Notes under the pieces: model-generated | Databases searched by the model: none | Seen by the model: only the letters and a program-made list of their open reading frames with translations | What the model was told of the DNA's origin: nothing | Assembly: GCF_000568815.1 (NCBI RefSeq) | Contig: NZ_CP007201.1 | Span: 1,240,001-1,304,000 of the forward strand | Source of the DNA: Sulfurospirillum multivorans DSM 12446 | GTDB taxonomy: Bacteria > Campylobacterota > Campylobacteria > Campylobacterales > Sulfurospirillaceae | Reading direction: 5' to 3' | Length of the DNA: 64,000 nucleotides | Made by a program: the position numbers and the translations under genes | In this document: one piece after another, positions 26,346-33,786 of the stretch | How positions within the stretch are numbered: position 1 is the stretch's first letter | Layout: each line of letters starts with the position of its first letter

Positions 26346-27770
26346 TTACATGTAAAGCTTCTGATCCTCAACAACGCCCAATTTTCGAGCAATCGCCACA
26401 GCAGCCGTTCTGCCATCTAACGCGGCATTGACAACCAAGTTGGCACCTCTGACCACATCGCCACCTGCGAAGATGAAGGGATGGCTTGTCTCTTTATTTT
26501 CATCGACGATAAGCGTATTTGAGCGACCCACGGCGAGATTTAACTCATCGTAAAAGCTAAAATGTTTGGCTTCAAAACCAAGCGCTAGGATGATGCTATC
26601 GGCTGGCAGGGTTTGAACACTGTGTGGTTTGGTTTGCAGGCGCTTGTTCTCATCGGTATAGGTTTCCATGATCTCAAGCCCAATGACACGATGTTCATCG
26701 TCCACCAACGCTTTTTTGGGCAGGGCATTAAAGATAAACTGTACCCCTTCTTCTTTGGCATTAATGACCTCGCCGCGACTTCCAGGCATGCTCTCTTCGC
26801 CCCTGCGGTAGACACACGTCACACTTTTGGCTTTATGACGAATGGCGGTACGAAGTGCGTCCATCGCGGAGTCTCCACCGCCAATGACAACAACGTGTTT
26901 GTTGCGTAACACTGATTTTTGGAGTGCATGATCGAAAAGGTTTTTTTGTGTTTGAGTCAGCAGTGTCATGACTTGATGCACGCCGTTCGCATCTTCGTTT
27001 TCCATGTCGGCACTACGACCTTTGGGCACACCTAGACCTAAAAAGACAGCATCAAATTTCTCTTGAAGCTCGCTGAGGCTCACATCTTTTCCCACTTCAG
27101 TGCTCAGGTGCACTTTCATGCCCGCTTCTTTCATCCACTCAAAACGTCGTAAGATGACACTTTTGGGCAGTTTGAAGTTCGGAATGCCGTACATCAAAAG
27201 TCCGCCGACACGGTTTTCTCTCTCATACAGCTCGACTTCGATGTTGGAGCGAAGCAAAAATGTCGCACAGCTCAGACTCGCAGGGCCACTGCCCACAACG
27301 GCGACTTTGAACTTTCGACCTTCCGCTTGACCGTAATCGGGAATGGCGCCTTGTTCGTACGCTTTTTCATTTAAAAAGACTTCGACATTGCCGATGGAAA
27401 CGGCATGGTACTCTGTTTTCTCTAGCGTACACGAACTCTCGCAAAGCCCTTTTTTAGGGCAGACGCGACCCAGAATTTCAGGAAAAGGTGAGCGTGCATT
27501 GGAGAGTTCAAACGCGCTTAAATAGTCATGCTCATAGGTTTTTTTAAGCCACCTAGGAATGTTGTTATTGAGCGGACAGCCTGTGCGACAAAACGTAAAC
27601 TCACTCTCAAGTCCACGCAAAAGATCGATGGGGCATTGCAAACAACGACTCGCTTGCGCCTTGGCTTCGCTCTCTTCAAAGTTATGATAAATCGGGTAAT
27701 AATCCTCAACACGTTCCTCTGCAGGGCGTTTTTTCGGGTACGCTTTTTCGATCGTCTTGTAACTTCTCAT
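26346..27770 (-). CDS. GltD-like NAD(P)H oxidoreductase of the hydrogenase operon
   Basis: The 474-residue flavoprotein resembles the small subunit of glutamate synthase. The N-terminal Fe-S domain (about 30-130) has cysteines in CLQCPIDL, CRTGCPL, VCPKKGLCESSC. Next come an FAD site (VVGSGPASLSCATFLL), a nucleotide site (VVIGGGDSAMDALRTA) and the terminal FAGGDVVRGANLVVNAALDG. Such modules move electrons between NAD(P)H and an Fe-S partner. It overlaps hypA by 4 bp and is last in the hydrogenase operon, so it may link the hydrogenase to NAD(P)H. Its stop codon lies inside a TTTACATGTAAA site. Confidence 0.8.
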   Translation of the reverse strand: MRSYKTIEKAYPKKRPAEERVEDYYPIYHNFEESEAKAQASRCLQCPIDLLRGLESEFTFCRTGCPLNNNIPRWLKKTYEHDYLSAFELSNARSPFPEILGRVCPKKGLCESSCTLEKTEYHAVSIGNVEVFLNEKAYEQGAIPDYGQAEGRKFKVAVVGSGPASLSCATFLLRSNIEVELYERENRVGGLLMYGIPNFKLPKSVILRRFEWMKEAGMKVHLSTEVGKDVSLSELQEKFDAVFLGLGVPKGRSADMENEDANGVHQVMTLLTQTQKNLFDHALQKSVLRNKHVVVIGGGDSAMDALRTAIRHKAKSVTCVYRRGEESMPGSRGEVINAKEEGVQFIFNALPKKALVDDEHRVIGLEIMETYTDENKRLQTKPHSVQTLPADSIILALGFEAKHFSFYDELNLAVGRSNTLIVDENKETSHPFIFAGGDVVRGANLVVNAALDGRTAAVAIARKLGVVEDQKLYM

Positions 27771-28120
27771 CTTACATCCTCAATGATCTCTATACTTTTT
27801 ACATGTAACTCTTGCCCACCTATCATGGAGACGTCCTCGCTGTGACATTTGGGACAGATAAAATGGTTCTCACTCACGACACTTTGTTCATGACACGAGG
27901 TACACAACAGCACCACTTCGCACAGCTCAACAACGAGCGTTGCATCGTGACAAATGGTCTCTTCTTTAAAGGTATCAAAACACTGTTCCAAAAAATGAAT
28001 TTCAATGCCACTGAGTCTTCCCACACGAATTTCAAGGCGTTTAATCGCCTTGGCATCGTGTTTTTTCGCCTCTTTTTCACACAAATCAATGAGTGAAGCG
28101 ACGATGGAATACTCGTGCAT
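27767..28120 (-). CDS. hypA: Hydrogenase nickel-insertion protein HypA
   Basis: The 117-residue protein begins MHEYSIVASLIDLC; the MHE start supplies the Ni2+ ligands. A zinc site follows with two Cys pairs (CTSCHEQ and CPKCHSE). HypA delivers nickel to the large subunit of [NiFe]-hydrogenases. Being inside the hydrogenase operon, it probably serves this enzyme specifically, as the HypA of CO-dehydrogenase-linked Coo hydrogenase operons does. A TTACATGTAA site near the 3' end encodes L-H-V-K. Confidence 0.85.
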   Translation of the reverse strand: MHEYSIVASLIDLCEKEAKKHDAKAIKRLEIRVGRLSGIEIHFLEQCFDTFKEETICHDATLVVELCEVVLLCTSCHEQSVVSENHFICPKCHSEDVSMIGGQELHVKSIEIIEDVR

Positions 28121-28125
28121 AACCC

Positions 28126-28599
28126 TTAGCCTTTGGCTGCCATAAGCGTTTCAAACGTATCGTAATCGACCAGACGAATCGCATCGGTGGTGCAGACGCG
28201 CACGCACGAAGGCCCTTCGGGATGGCTAAAGCAGAGATTGCATTTCACCGCAACGCGTCGATCTTCTTTTTGAATCATGCTAATCGCGCCATAAGGACAG
28301 ACGAGTGAGCAGCATCCGCACCCGACACAGGCTTCTTCATGCAGTTTGATAAACCCATCCATCCGCTCAATGACGCCATGCGGACAAATAATCGCACACG
28401 GGGCATCTTCGCAGTGCATACACTGAAGTGGCGCCGTTTTGGTTTCCACTTTGACAACACGATTCCGTGAAATCAGCGGCACTTTGGTCGTATAGGCTTC
28501 CTCAAAGGCAATGCCTTGGTAACTAGCAGCACACGCCAACTCACAACTCAAACACCCCACACATTTGGTGCTATCGGCTAAAATAAATCGATGTCTCAT
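28126..28599 (-). CDS. Polyferredoxin (HycB/CooF-like) of the hydrogenase operon
   Basis: The protein of about 157 residues has four [4Fe-4S] motifs: CVGCLSCELAC, CMHCEDAPCAIICP, CVGCGCCSLVCP and CNLC...CVRVC. Proteins of this type carry electrons between an oxidoreductase (CO dehydrogenase, formate dehydrogenase or, here perhaps, the GltD-like protein) and the hydrogenase core. ATG 28599 is one base after the large-subunit stop and starts MRHRFILADSTKCVGC, the canonical beginning. The longer upstream frame overlaps the large-subunit gene and is unlikely. Confidence 0.85.
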   Translation of the reverse strand: MRHRFILADSTKCVGCLSCELACAASYQGIAFEEAYTTKVPLISRNRVVKVETKTAPLQCMHCEDAPCAIICPHGVIERMDGFIKLHEEACVGCGCCSLVCPYGAISMIQKEDRRVAVKCNLCFSHPEGPSCVRVCTTDAIRLVDYDTFETLMAAKG

Positions 28600-28600
28600 C

Positions 28601-29689
28601 TTAACGCTCGGTACAGGAGATACAAGGATCGATGCTGTTAAAAATGAGGGCAACATCGTCAATGCTATTGTTGGGCATCATCACTTTGAGCGCTTCCCAG
28701 TTCATATAGGTCGGCACGCGCCACTTCATCCGCTCAGGCTTTTGACTGCCATTGGTTTTGAGGTAATAGACAAGCTCACCACGCGGCGCTTCGGTGCGAG
28801 AGATGGCTTCGCCTTCTGGAATGAGCGTGCGTGTGGGAAGCACAATATCGCCTTTGGGCAGGGCATCCAGTGCTTGATGAAGCAGTTTCATGGACTCTAA
28901 AATTTCATACAGTCTTACTTTGGCGCGGGAGAGCACATCGCCATCTTTTTGAAGTACGACATCAAAAGAAAGTTTGTCATACGCAGCATACGGGGAGCGT
29001 TTTCGCACATCATTGTTCACACCACTTGCGCGTGCCACAGGGCCTACAACGCCCAGTCTCAGAGCATCTTCATAGCTCAAAACGCCCACACCAGAAAGTC
29101 TGGAAATAAGCGTGTTATCCGTTTCAAACAGAGCGATAAACGATTCGATCTTGCTTCTATTTTTATCCAGTGTCGTTTTGATGGAAGCGATCAGTTTAGC
29201 ATCCAGATCAAATTTTACGCCACCAATCGTGTTGGCGCTTAAGTCCATGCGATTGCCCCAAATCAGCTCTTTCAGGTCTTGAAAATCCTCACGTGTCTCT
29301 AAAAACTGGGTCATCAACGCTTTATTGTGAATGAGATGGCTGAGCATGCCAAGATTAAAAAGATGGCTTGCAATGCGCTTGATCTCATCAGCAACGACGC
29401 GAAGGTAAAGAGCGCGCTCAGGCAGGCTCAGTCCTGCGATTTTCTCCACTGCCATGCAGTAAGTAAACGGGTGGTTGTTGGAGCAGAGCGCACACACTTT
29501 TTCGGTGATGATAAGATTTTGCAAAAAATTTCGTTGAAGCACGATAGACTCGATGCCACGGTGAACAAATCCATTGATCATATCAACCGTTTTGATCGTT
29601 TTGCCATCACGATTGGGTTCGATTTTAAAATAGATGGGTTCTTCAAGTGCCACATCAAACGGTCCTAAAATGACTTTGGTGTTATCCAT
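28601..29689 (-). CDS. Group 4 [NiFe]-hydrogenase large subunit (CooH/HycE-like)
   Basis: The 362-residue catalytic subunit keeps both nickel-binding pairs: CALCSNNH near the N-terminus and DPCISCTER at the very end, with no cleavable extension after it. It belongs to the Ech/Coo/Hyc/Nuo-D family (for example NGFVHRGIE and EAPRGELVYYLKTNG). The start at 29689 has GAAGGAGTCCTTC in front; the longer frame from 29746 does not. It overlaps the NuoC-like gene by 8 bp. No membrane NuoL/NuoH-type subunit gene is in the operon. Confidence 0.85.
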   Translation of the reverse strand: MDNTKVILGPFDVALEEPIYFKIEPNRDGKTIKTVDMINGFVHRGIESIVLQRNFLQNLIITEKVCALCSNNHPFTYCMAVEKIAGLSLPERALYLRVVADEIKRIASHLFNLGMLSHLIHNKALMTQFLETREDFQDLKELIWGNRMDLSANTIGGVKFDLDAKLIASIKTTLDKNRSKIESFIALFETDNTLISRLSGVGVLSYEDALRLGVVGPVARASGVNNDVRKRSPYAAYDKLSFDVVLQKDGDVLSRAKVRLYEILESMKLLHQALDALPKGDIVLPTRTLIPEGEAISRTEAPRGELVYYLKTNGSQKPERMKWRVPTYMNWEALKVMMPNNSIDDVALIFNSIDPCISCTER

Positions 29690-30176
29690 GAAGGACTCCT
29701 TCTTCTGCTTTGACGCGGTTCCACAGTGCTTGGCTGACTTTGCCATTCATCGCTGAGGAGAGCGAATAATACTCTTTAAGAACATCCTCTTTAATCGCTT
29801 CATCAAGAAAAAGGCGTTTGGGATTGGGGTGATTGAGGATAGCAATACCGTAGATTTCAGAAAGTTCCCTCTCCGTCCAGTCCGCACTTTTAAACAGTGG
29901 CGTGATGGAGGGCACACTCTTGTCCGTGATGTGCAGTTTGACATTGATCATAATGCCATCAAGGTCGAAGTGATAGACCAGTTCATGTGCCTCAACTTTC
30001 TGGTACGCAGTGATCATACAGACCCGAGCATTCATGGTTTGAAGGATTTCTGCAAGGCTTAAAAGCAGGGCTTTATCGTCTATTTCGCACCAAAGGCTAT
30101 CACCCTGAGCGTCAAAATGGCACCCCAATTTTAAGGCACCAAGAACGTCATTGAGTTTTACATGTAAAGATTTCAT
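29682..30176 (-). CDS. NuoC/CooU-like 30-kDa subunit of the hydrogenase
   Basis: The 164-residue protein matches the 30-kDa subunit family: FKSADWTERELSEIYGIAILNHPNPKRLFLDE corresponds to the conserved WxERExxDxxGIxFxxHPxxRRL block. In group 4 enzymes it docks the large subunit onto the small-subunit/ferredoxin arm. In Coo-type enzymes (CooU) it is a separate polypeptide, as here, whereas in HycE it is fused. The first codons contain a TTTACATGTAAA site (MKSLHVK). Confidence 0.8.
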   Translation of the reverse strand: MKSLHVKLNDVLGALKLGCHFDAQGDSLWCEIDDKALLLSLAEILQTMNARVCMITAYQKVEAHELVYHFDLDGIMINVKLHITDKSVPSITPLFKSADWTERELSEIYGIAILNHPNPKRLFLDEAIKEDVLKEYYSLSSAMNGKVSQALWNRVKAEEGVLHG

Positions 30177-30602
30177 TTAGAGGACTCTTTGTTTGAAAGT
30201 ATGCTCACGCCTGCATTTTGGGCAGAGTTTAAACAGAGCGGTAATAGGTTGACTCACGTTTTTAAACCCACGTTTAAGCATCGTTAGAGGAACGTTTATC
30301 ATCGGTTCATGGCAGTGGGGGCACTGCGTATATTCGACCATATTGGCGGTGATGGAGGTGTATTTTTCACTTTGCGGTGTCGCTTCAGCCAGCGTGTTGC
30401 TGAGCGTGATCGCACCCGTTGGGCAGAAGTAGGTACAGTTACCACACACGGTACAGGTGTTATGCCAGATGATGAAGTCGTAGCTTTTGTGTGGCTCAAC
30501 ACACGAGATGTTGATCGCACCAGCTGGGCAGACAAACGCACAGGTTTGGCACAGAACGCATTGCTCTTTATCAAACGTGATTTTTCCTTTGTAGGCATTC
30601 AT
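30177..30602 (-). CDS. Two-cluster ferredoxin subunit (CooX/HycF-like)
   Basis: The protein of about 141 residues has two [4Fe-4S] motifs, CVLCQTCAFVCP and CTVCGNCTYFCP. A C-terminal zinc-ribbon-like pair follows (CPHCHEP and CPKCRREH), an extension not usual in the short CooX. It passes electrons to the small subunit. ATG 30602 overlaps the small-subunit stop (ATGA) and has GAAGGTGAGCGC upstream, so the two are translationally coupled. Confidence 0.8.
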   Translation of the reverse strand: MNAYKGKITFDKEQCVLCQTCAFVCPAGAINISCVEPHKSYDFIIWHNTCTVCGNCTYFCPTGAITLSNTLAEATPQSEKYTSITANMVEYTQCPHCHEPMINVPLTMLKRGFKNVSQPITALFKLCPKCRREHTFKQRVL

Positions 30603-31015
30603 GCGCTCACCTTCTCTTTCCAAAGCGCACAGGCTTTAATGAGTCCATCGACAATAGTTTGAGGCGAGGGTGGACATCCAGCAATGTTGACATCGACATT
30701 CACAAAGCGATCCAGTGGTCCCTCTATAGAGTAACTATCGCGAAATACGCCCCCCGTGATCGGGCATATTCCCATGGCTACGACCACTTTTTCATCGGGC
30801 AGCCGTTTGAGCGTGGCTTCTAAGAAAGGTTTGGATCGCGTGGTGATGGAACCCGTGACGATGACAATATTTGCCTCTTCAGGAGTGTTGGTGTAGGTGC
30901 AATGAAGCGTGTCAAAGCCAAATTTTGGAACAAGGATGCTCGCCAAAAGCTCGACATCACAGCCATTACAGGAACCTGCATTGATACGATAAACGTTAAT
31001 ATTATTATCTATCAT
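30599..31015 (-). CDS. Group 4 [NiFe]-hydrogenase small subunit (CooL/HycG-like)
   Basis: The 138-residue protein carries the proximal [4Fe-4S] ligands: SCNGCDVELLA (Cys pair), MGICPITGG and AGCPPSPQTIV. It lacks the medial and distal cluster domains of standard uptake hydrogenases, as group 4 small subunits do. It is the first gene of the seven-gene operon, read L-X-U-H-F-HypA-GltD in Coo notation. The upstream gap contains two TTACATGTAA sites and the divergent HD-domain gene. Confidence 0.85.
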   Translation of the reverse strand: MIDNNINVYRINAGSCNGCDVELLASILVPKFGFDTLHCTYTNTPEEANIVIVTGSITTRSKPFLEATLKRLPDEKVVVAMGICPITGGVFRDSYSIEGPLDRFVNVDVNIAGCPPSPQTIVDGLIKACALWKEKVSA

Positions 31016-31177
31016 AAAGAGTCTCTTTAGTTTATAGATTCTTATTAATATTAATTCAATCAGTAAAGATTGTTTTAAAGTTGGTATTGTAACACAATAT
31101 TCTCTGTATTACGGGCTTTATTTTGAATCTTTACATGTAAAACGGTAAAATGGTTTATTTACATGTAAAGGATAGAA

Positions 31178-31741
31178 ATGCCAACACGAGAAGAGGCGTT
31201 TGCCTTGTTGAAAGCCTATAATGGCGCGGCACTCACAACCCATGGATTAGCCGTTGAGGGAACGATGCGTTATTTTGCACGAAAAGCGGGCGAAGATGAG
31301 GAAAAATGGGGAATTGTCGGGCTTTTGCACGATCTGGACTATGAAAAATACCCTGAGCTTCACTGTACAAAAACCGCAGAAATTATGCGTGAAAAAGGCT
31401 ATAGCGAGGAGATTATACGCGCTATTGTCTCTCATGGGTGGGGTATCTGCTCGGATGTAGAGCCGCTCAGTGCGATGGAGAAAACCCTTTATGCTGTGGA
31501 TGAACTCACAGGGCTTATCACCGCGTGTGGGCTGGTTAGGCCAAGCAAATCGGTCATGGATTTGGAGCTCTCATCGGCGAAAAAGAAGTTTAAAGACAAA
31601 GCTTTTGCCGCAGGTGCAAGCAGAGAAGTCATTCAAAAAGGGGCGGATATGCTGGGCGTGAGTTTGGATGAGCTGATCACCGATGTGATTGCCGCAATGA
31701 GAGCGATTGCGCCCTCATTGGGACTGGAGAGCAAAAACTAG
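31178..31741 (+). CDS. HD-domain phosphohydrolase-like protein
   Basis: The 187-residue protein has the HD metal-binding signature: THGLAVEGTM (first His), LLHDLDYEKYPE (HD pair) and AIVSHGW, DELTG (later ligands). Related proteins hydrolyse nucleotides or other phosphate esters; the substrate is unknown. It is monocistronic, with a TTACATGTAA site immediately upstream that overlaps the AAAGGATAGAA ribosome-binding region. It ends 4 bp into the convergent NYN gene. Confidence 0.75.
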   Translation: MPTREEAFALLKAYNGAALTTHGLAVEGTMRYFARKAGEDEEKWGIVGLLHDLDYEKYPELHCTKTAEIMREKGYSEEIIRAIVSHGWGICSDVEPLSAMEKTLYAVDELTGLITACGLVRPSKSVMDLELSSAKKKFKDKAFAAGASREVIQKGADMLGVSLDELITDVIAAMRAIAPSLGLESKN

Positions 31742-32517
31742 CGACGTCTTTTAGTCGTTGTGGCAGCTTTTTTCGCAACAGGACGGTAATCGACAATGGT
31801 CGTGGTTCCTTTGCCTGGGTAGCGTTTCATCTCAAAGTGTTCGCCAAGCTTCGCAAGAAGTGAGGTGATCTTACTGGAGCCATATGTGCGTGGGTCAAAG
31901 TCAGGAGACTGACGTTTGATGTACGCACCTGCGGCTGAAACGCTCGCCCAACCTTCATCATCTTGGGTCTTTTCCCATCCTACATGTAAAATTTTTGCAA
32001 GCTCTTTTAGGAGGTCATCGTTGGAGACTTTGGAAGGTTTTTGCTCCGGTGTTCCTTCAAGTGTCTCGGTGTTGACGCTGAGGTTTTCGGTAAAAATAAA
32101 GTCATCGCAGGCATTACGAAATGAAATCGGCGTTTTATGCTCGCCAAATCCAAAGACGTAAATCTCCGACTCTTTCAGGCGCGAAGCCAGTTTGGTGAAG
32201 TCACTGTCACTTGAGACAAGTGCAAAGGCGTCGAATTTTTGCGTATAAAGTAGATCCATTGCATCGATAATCATCGAAGCATCGGTTGAATTTTTCCCTG
32301 TGGTGTAGGCAAACTGTTGGATAGGCTGAACCGCAAGCTCGTTGAGGCTCTCTTTCCAGTTTTTAAGGTAACTGCTCGACCAGTCACCGTAAGCGCGCTT
32401 AACAATGATATGTCCGTGTGTTGAGAGTTCGGCTAAAATAAGTTCAAGTTTGCTTTGTTGCGCATTGTCGGCATCTATTAAGACAACGATTCGTTTCTCT
32501 TCATCAATATTTTTCAT
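31738..32517 (-). CDS. NYN-domain ribonuclease with LOTUS/OST-HTH domain
   Basis: The protein of about 259 residues has an N-terminal NYN (PIN-like) nuclease domain: VVLIDADNAQQSKLE, STDASMIIDAMDLLY and FALVSSDSDFTKLASRL place the catalytic aspartates. A C-terminal OST-HTH/LOTUS RNA-binding domain covers about 170-250 (ASVSAAGAYIKRQSPDFDPRTYG). The family includes MARF1-like and LabA-like RNases that degrade or regulate RNA. ATG 32517 is chosen because the nuclease fold begins there after AAAGGCATAAGC. Confidence 0.8.
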   Translation of the reverse strand: MKNIDEEKRIVVLIDADNAQQSKLELILAELSTHGHIIVKRAYGDWSSSYLKNWKESLNELAVQPIQQFAYTTGKNSTDASMIIDAMDLLYTQKFDAFALVSSDSDFTKLASRLKESEIYVFGFGEHKTPISFRNACDDFIFTENLSVNTETLEGTPEQKPSKVSNDDLLKELAKILHVGWEKTQDDEGWASVSAAGAYIKRQSPDFDPRTYGSSKITSLLAKLGEHFEMKRYPGKGTTTIVDYRPVAKKAATTTKRRR

Positions 32518-32562
32518 GCTTATGCCTTTGTAAAGTGGTCTCATGAGAGCATTATAGCCTAG

Positions 32563-33786
32563 TTATGATGGCTTGACGCCTTGCGCTGTTTTCCATAAGT
32601 AGCGTGAAAAAAGTGCAATGATGAAAAGGGCAACACATCCCTCAAACAGCAGGGTCTCCGCCGCTCCAAAATAGTGCGAAATCGTACCAATTAAGAGCGC
32701 GCCAATGGGTTGCGTGCCAAAAAAAGCCATCGCAAAATAGCTGATGACACGTCCTCTCATTTCGCTTGAAGAGGTGGTTTGAAGAAGCGTATTGATGATA
32801 GTCGTTTGAAGCATCATCCCAAACCCTGCAACCGTGCAAAAGAAAAACGCAAACGCCAAAGTGTGTGAAAGGGCAAAACAGACCAGCCCAAGACCGAGAA
32901 GCAGGCTTGCAAGAATCAGTAATTTTCTAAGGTTACTACTGGTTTTGAGCGAAGCAAGCAAAAGCGCGCCACTGAGTGCGCCAATCCCCACAAAACTGTT
33001 CAAATACCCATAAATCGTCGCGTCCCCCGCCAATGTCTCTTTGGCGATGATTGGAAACAGCGTTGTGTAAGGAAGTACGAGCAAGCTCATCAAAGCGAGC
33101 AGTAAAACCAACACGCCAAGCGTCGGGGTGGATTTGAGGTAGTTCAGACCATCTTTGAGATCGCTCAAGACTTTTTGCGTGTGCGCTTGAGGGATATACG
33201 CGGGCAATTTTAACAGAAGCAACGAGGCAATAACAGCAACAAAACTGAACGCATTGATCATAAAACAGATGCCCGCGCCAAAACTTTCAAGGATAAGTCC
33301 CGCAACAGCAGGACCAATGAGGCGTGCGAGATTGACCATGGAAGAGTTCAGTGCAATCGCATTGCCCACATCCTCTTTTTGGCTCACCATCACGTGCATC
33401 AAAGACTGACGTGCAGGCACATCAAACGCGTTGATGATGCCTAGTATGACGCTTAGAACGATCAGCTCCACGACCGAATAATCGGTAAAAAAAACGATCA
33501 ATGTCATTACAACGGCTTGAATCATCGAAGCAATCTGCGTGAAAAGAAGCACCTTAAAACGATTGTACCGATCAGCGATAGCACCACCTAAAAGGGAGAA
33601 TAAAAAAGAGGGAAACTGGCTTGCAAACACACTGAGCCCCAAGATAAAAGCAGAGTTCGTCTGCACATAAATCACCCAATAAACAGCCGTTCGTTGCATC
33701 CATGTACCCATAAGCGAAACAGACTGCCCTGCAAAAAAGAGTCGATAATTTTGGCTTCGAAAAGCTCTGAAGGTGTTGATGTTCAT
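32563..33786 (-). CDS. MFS transporter (EntS-like exporter)
   Basis: The 407-residue membrane protein has about twelve helices and the pattern of the EntS/MFS_3 group: FRSQNYRLFFAGQSVSLMGTWMQ at the start, GGAIADRYNRFKVLL between helices 2 and 3, and FDVPARQSLMHVMV. Members export siderophores, drugs or metabolites. Its ATG overlaps the NACHT gene's TGA (ATGA), so the two reading frames are translationally coupled. Confidence 0.8.
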   Translation of the reverse strand: MNINTFRAFRSQNYRLFFAGQSVSLMGTWMQRTAVYWVIYVQTNSAFILGLSVFASQFPSFLFSLLGGAIADRYNRFKVLLFTQIASMIQAVVMTLIVFFTDYSVVELIVLSVILGIINAFDVPARQSLMHVMVSQKEDVGNAIALNSSMVNLARLIGPAVAGLILESFGAGICFMINAFSFVAVIASLLLLKLPAYIPQAHTQKVLSDLKDGLNYLKSTPTLGVLVLLLALMSLLVLPYTTLFPIIAKETLAGDATIYGYLNSFVGIGALSGALLLASLKTSSNLRKLLILASLLLGLGLVCFALSHTLAFAFFFCTVAGFGMMLQTTIINTLLQTTSSSEMRGRVISYFAMAFFGTQPIGALLIGTISHYFGAAETLLFEGCVALFIIALFSRYLWKTAQGVKPS

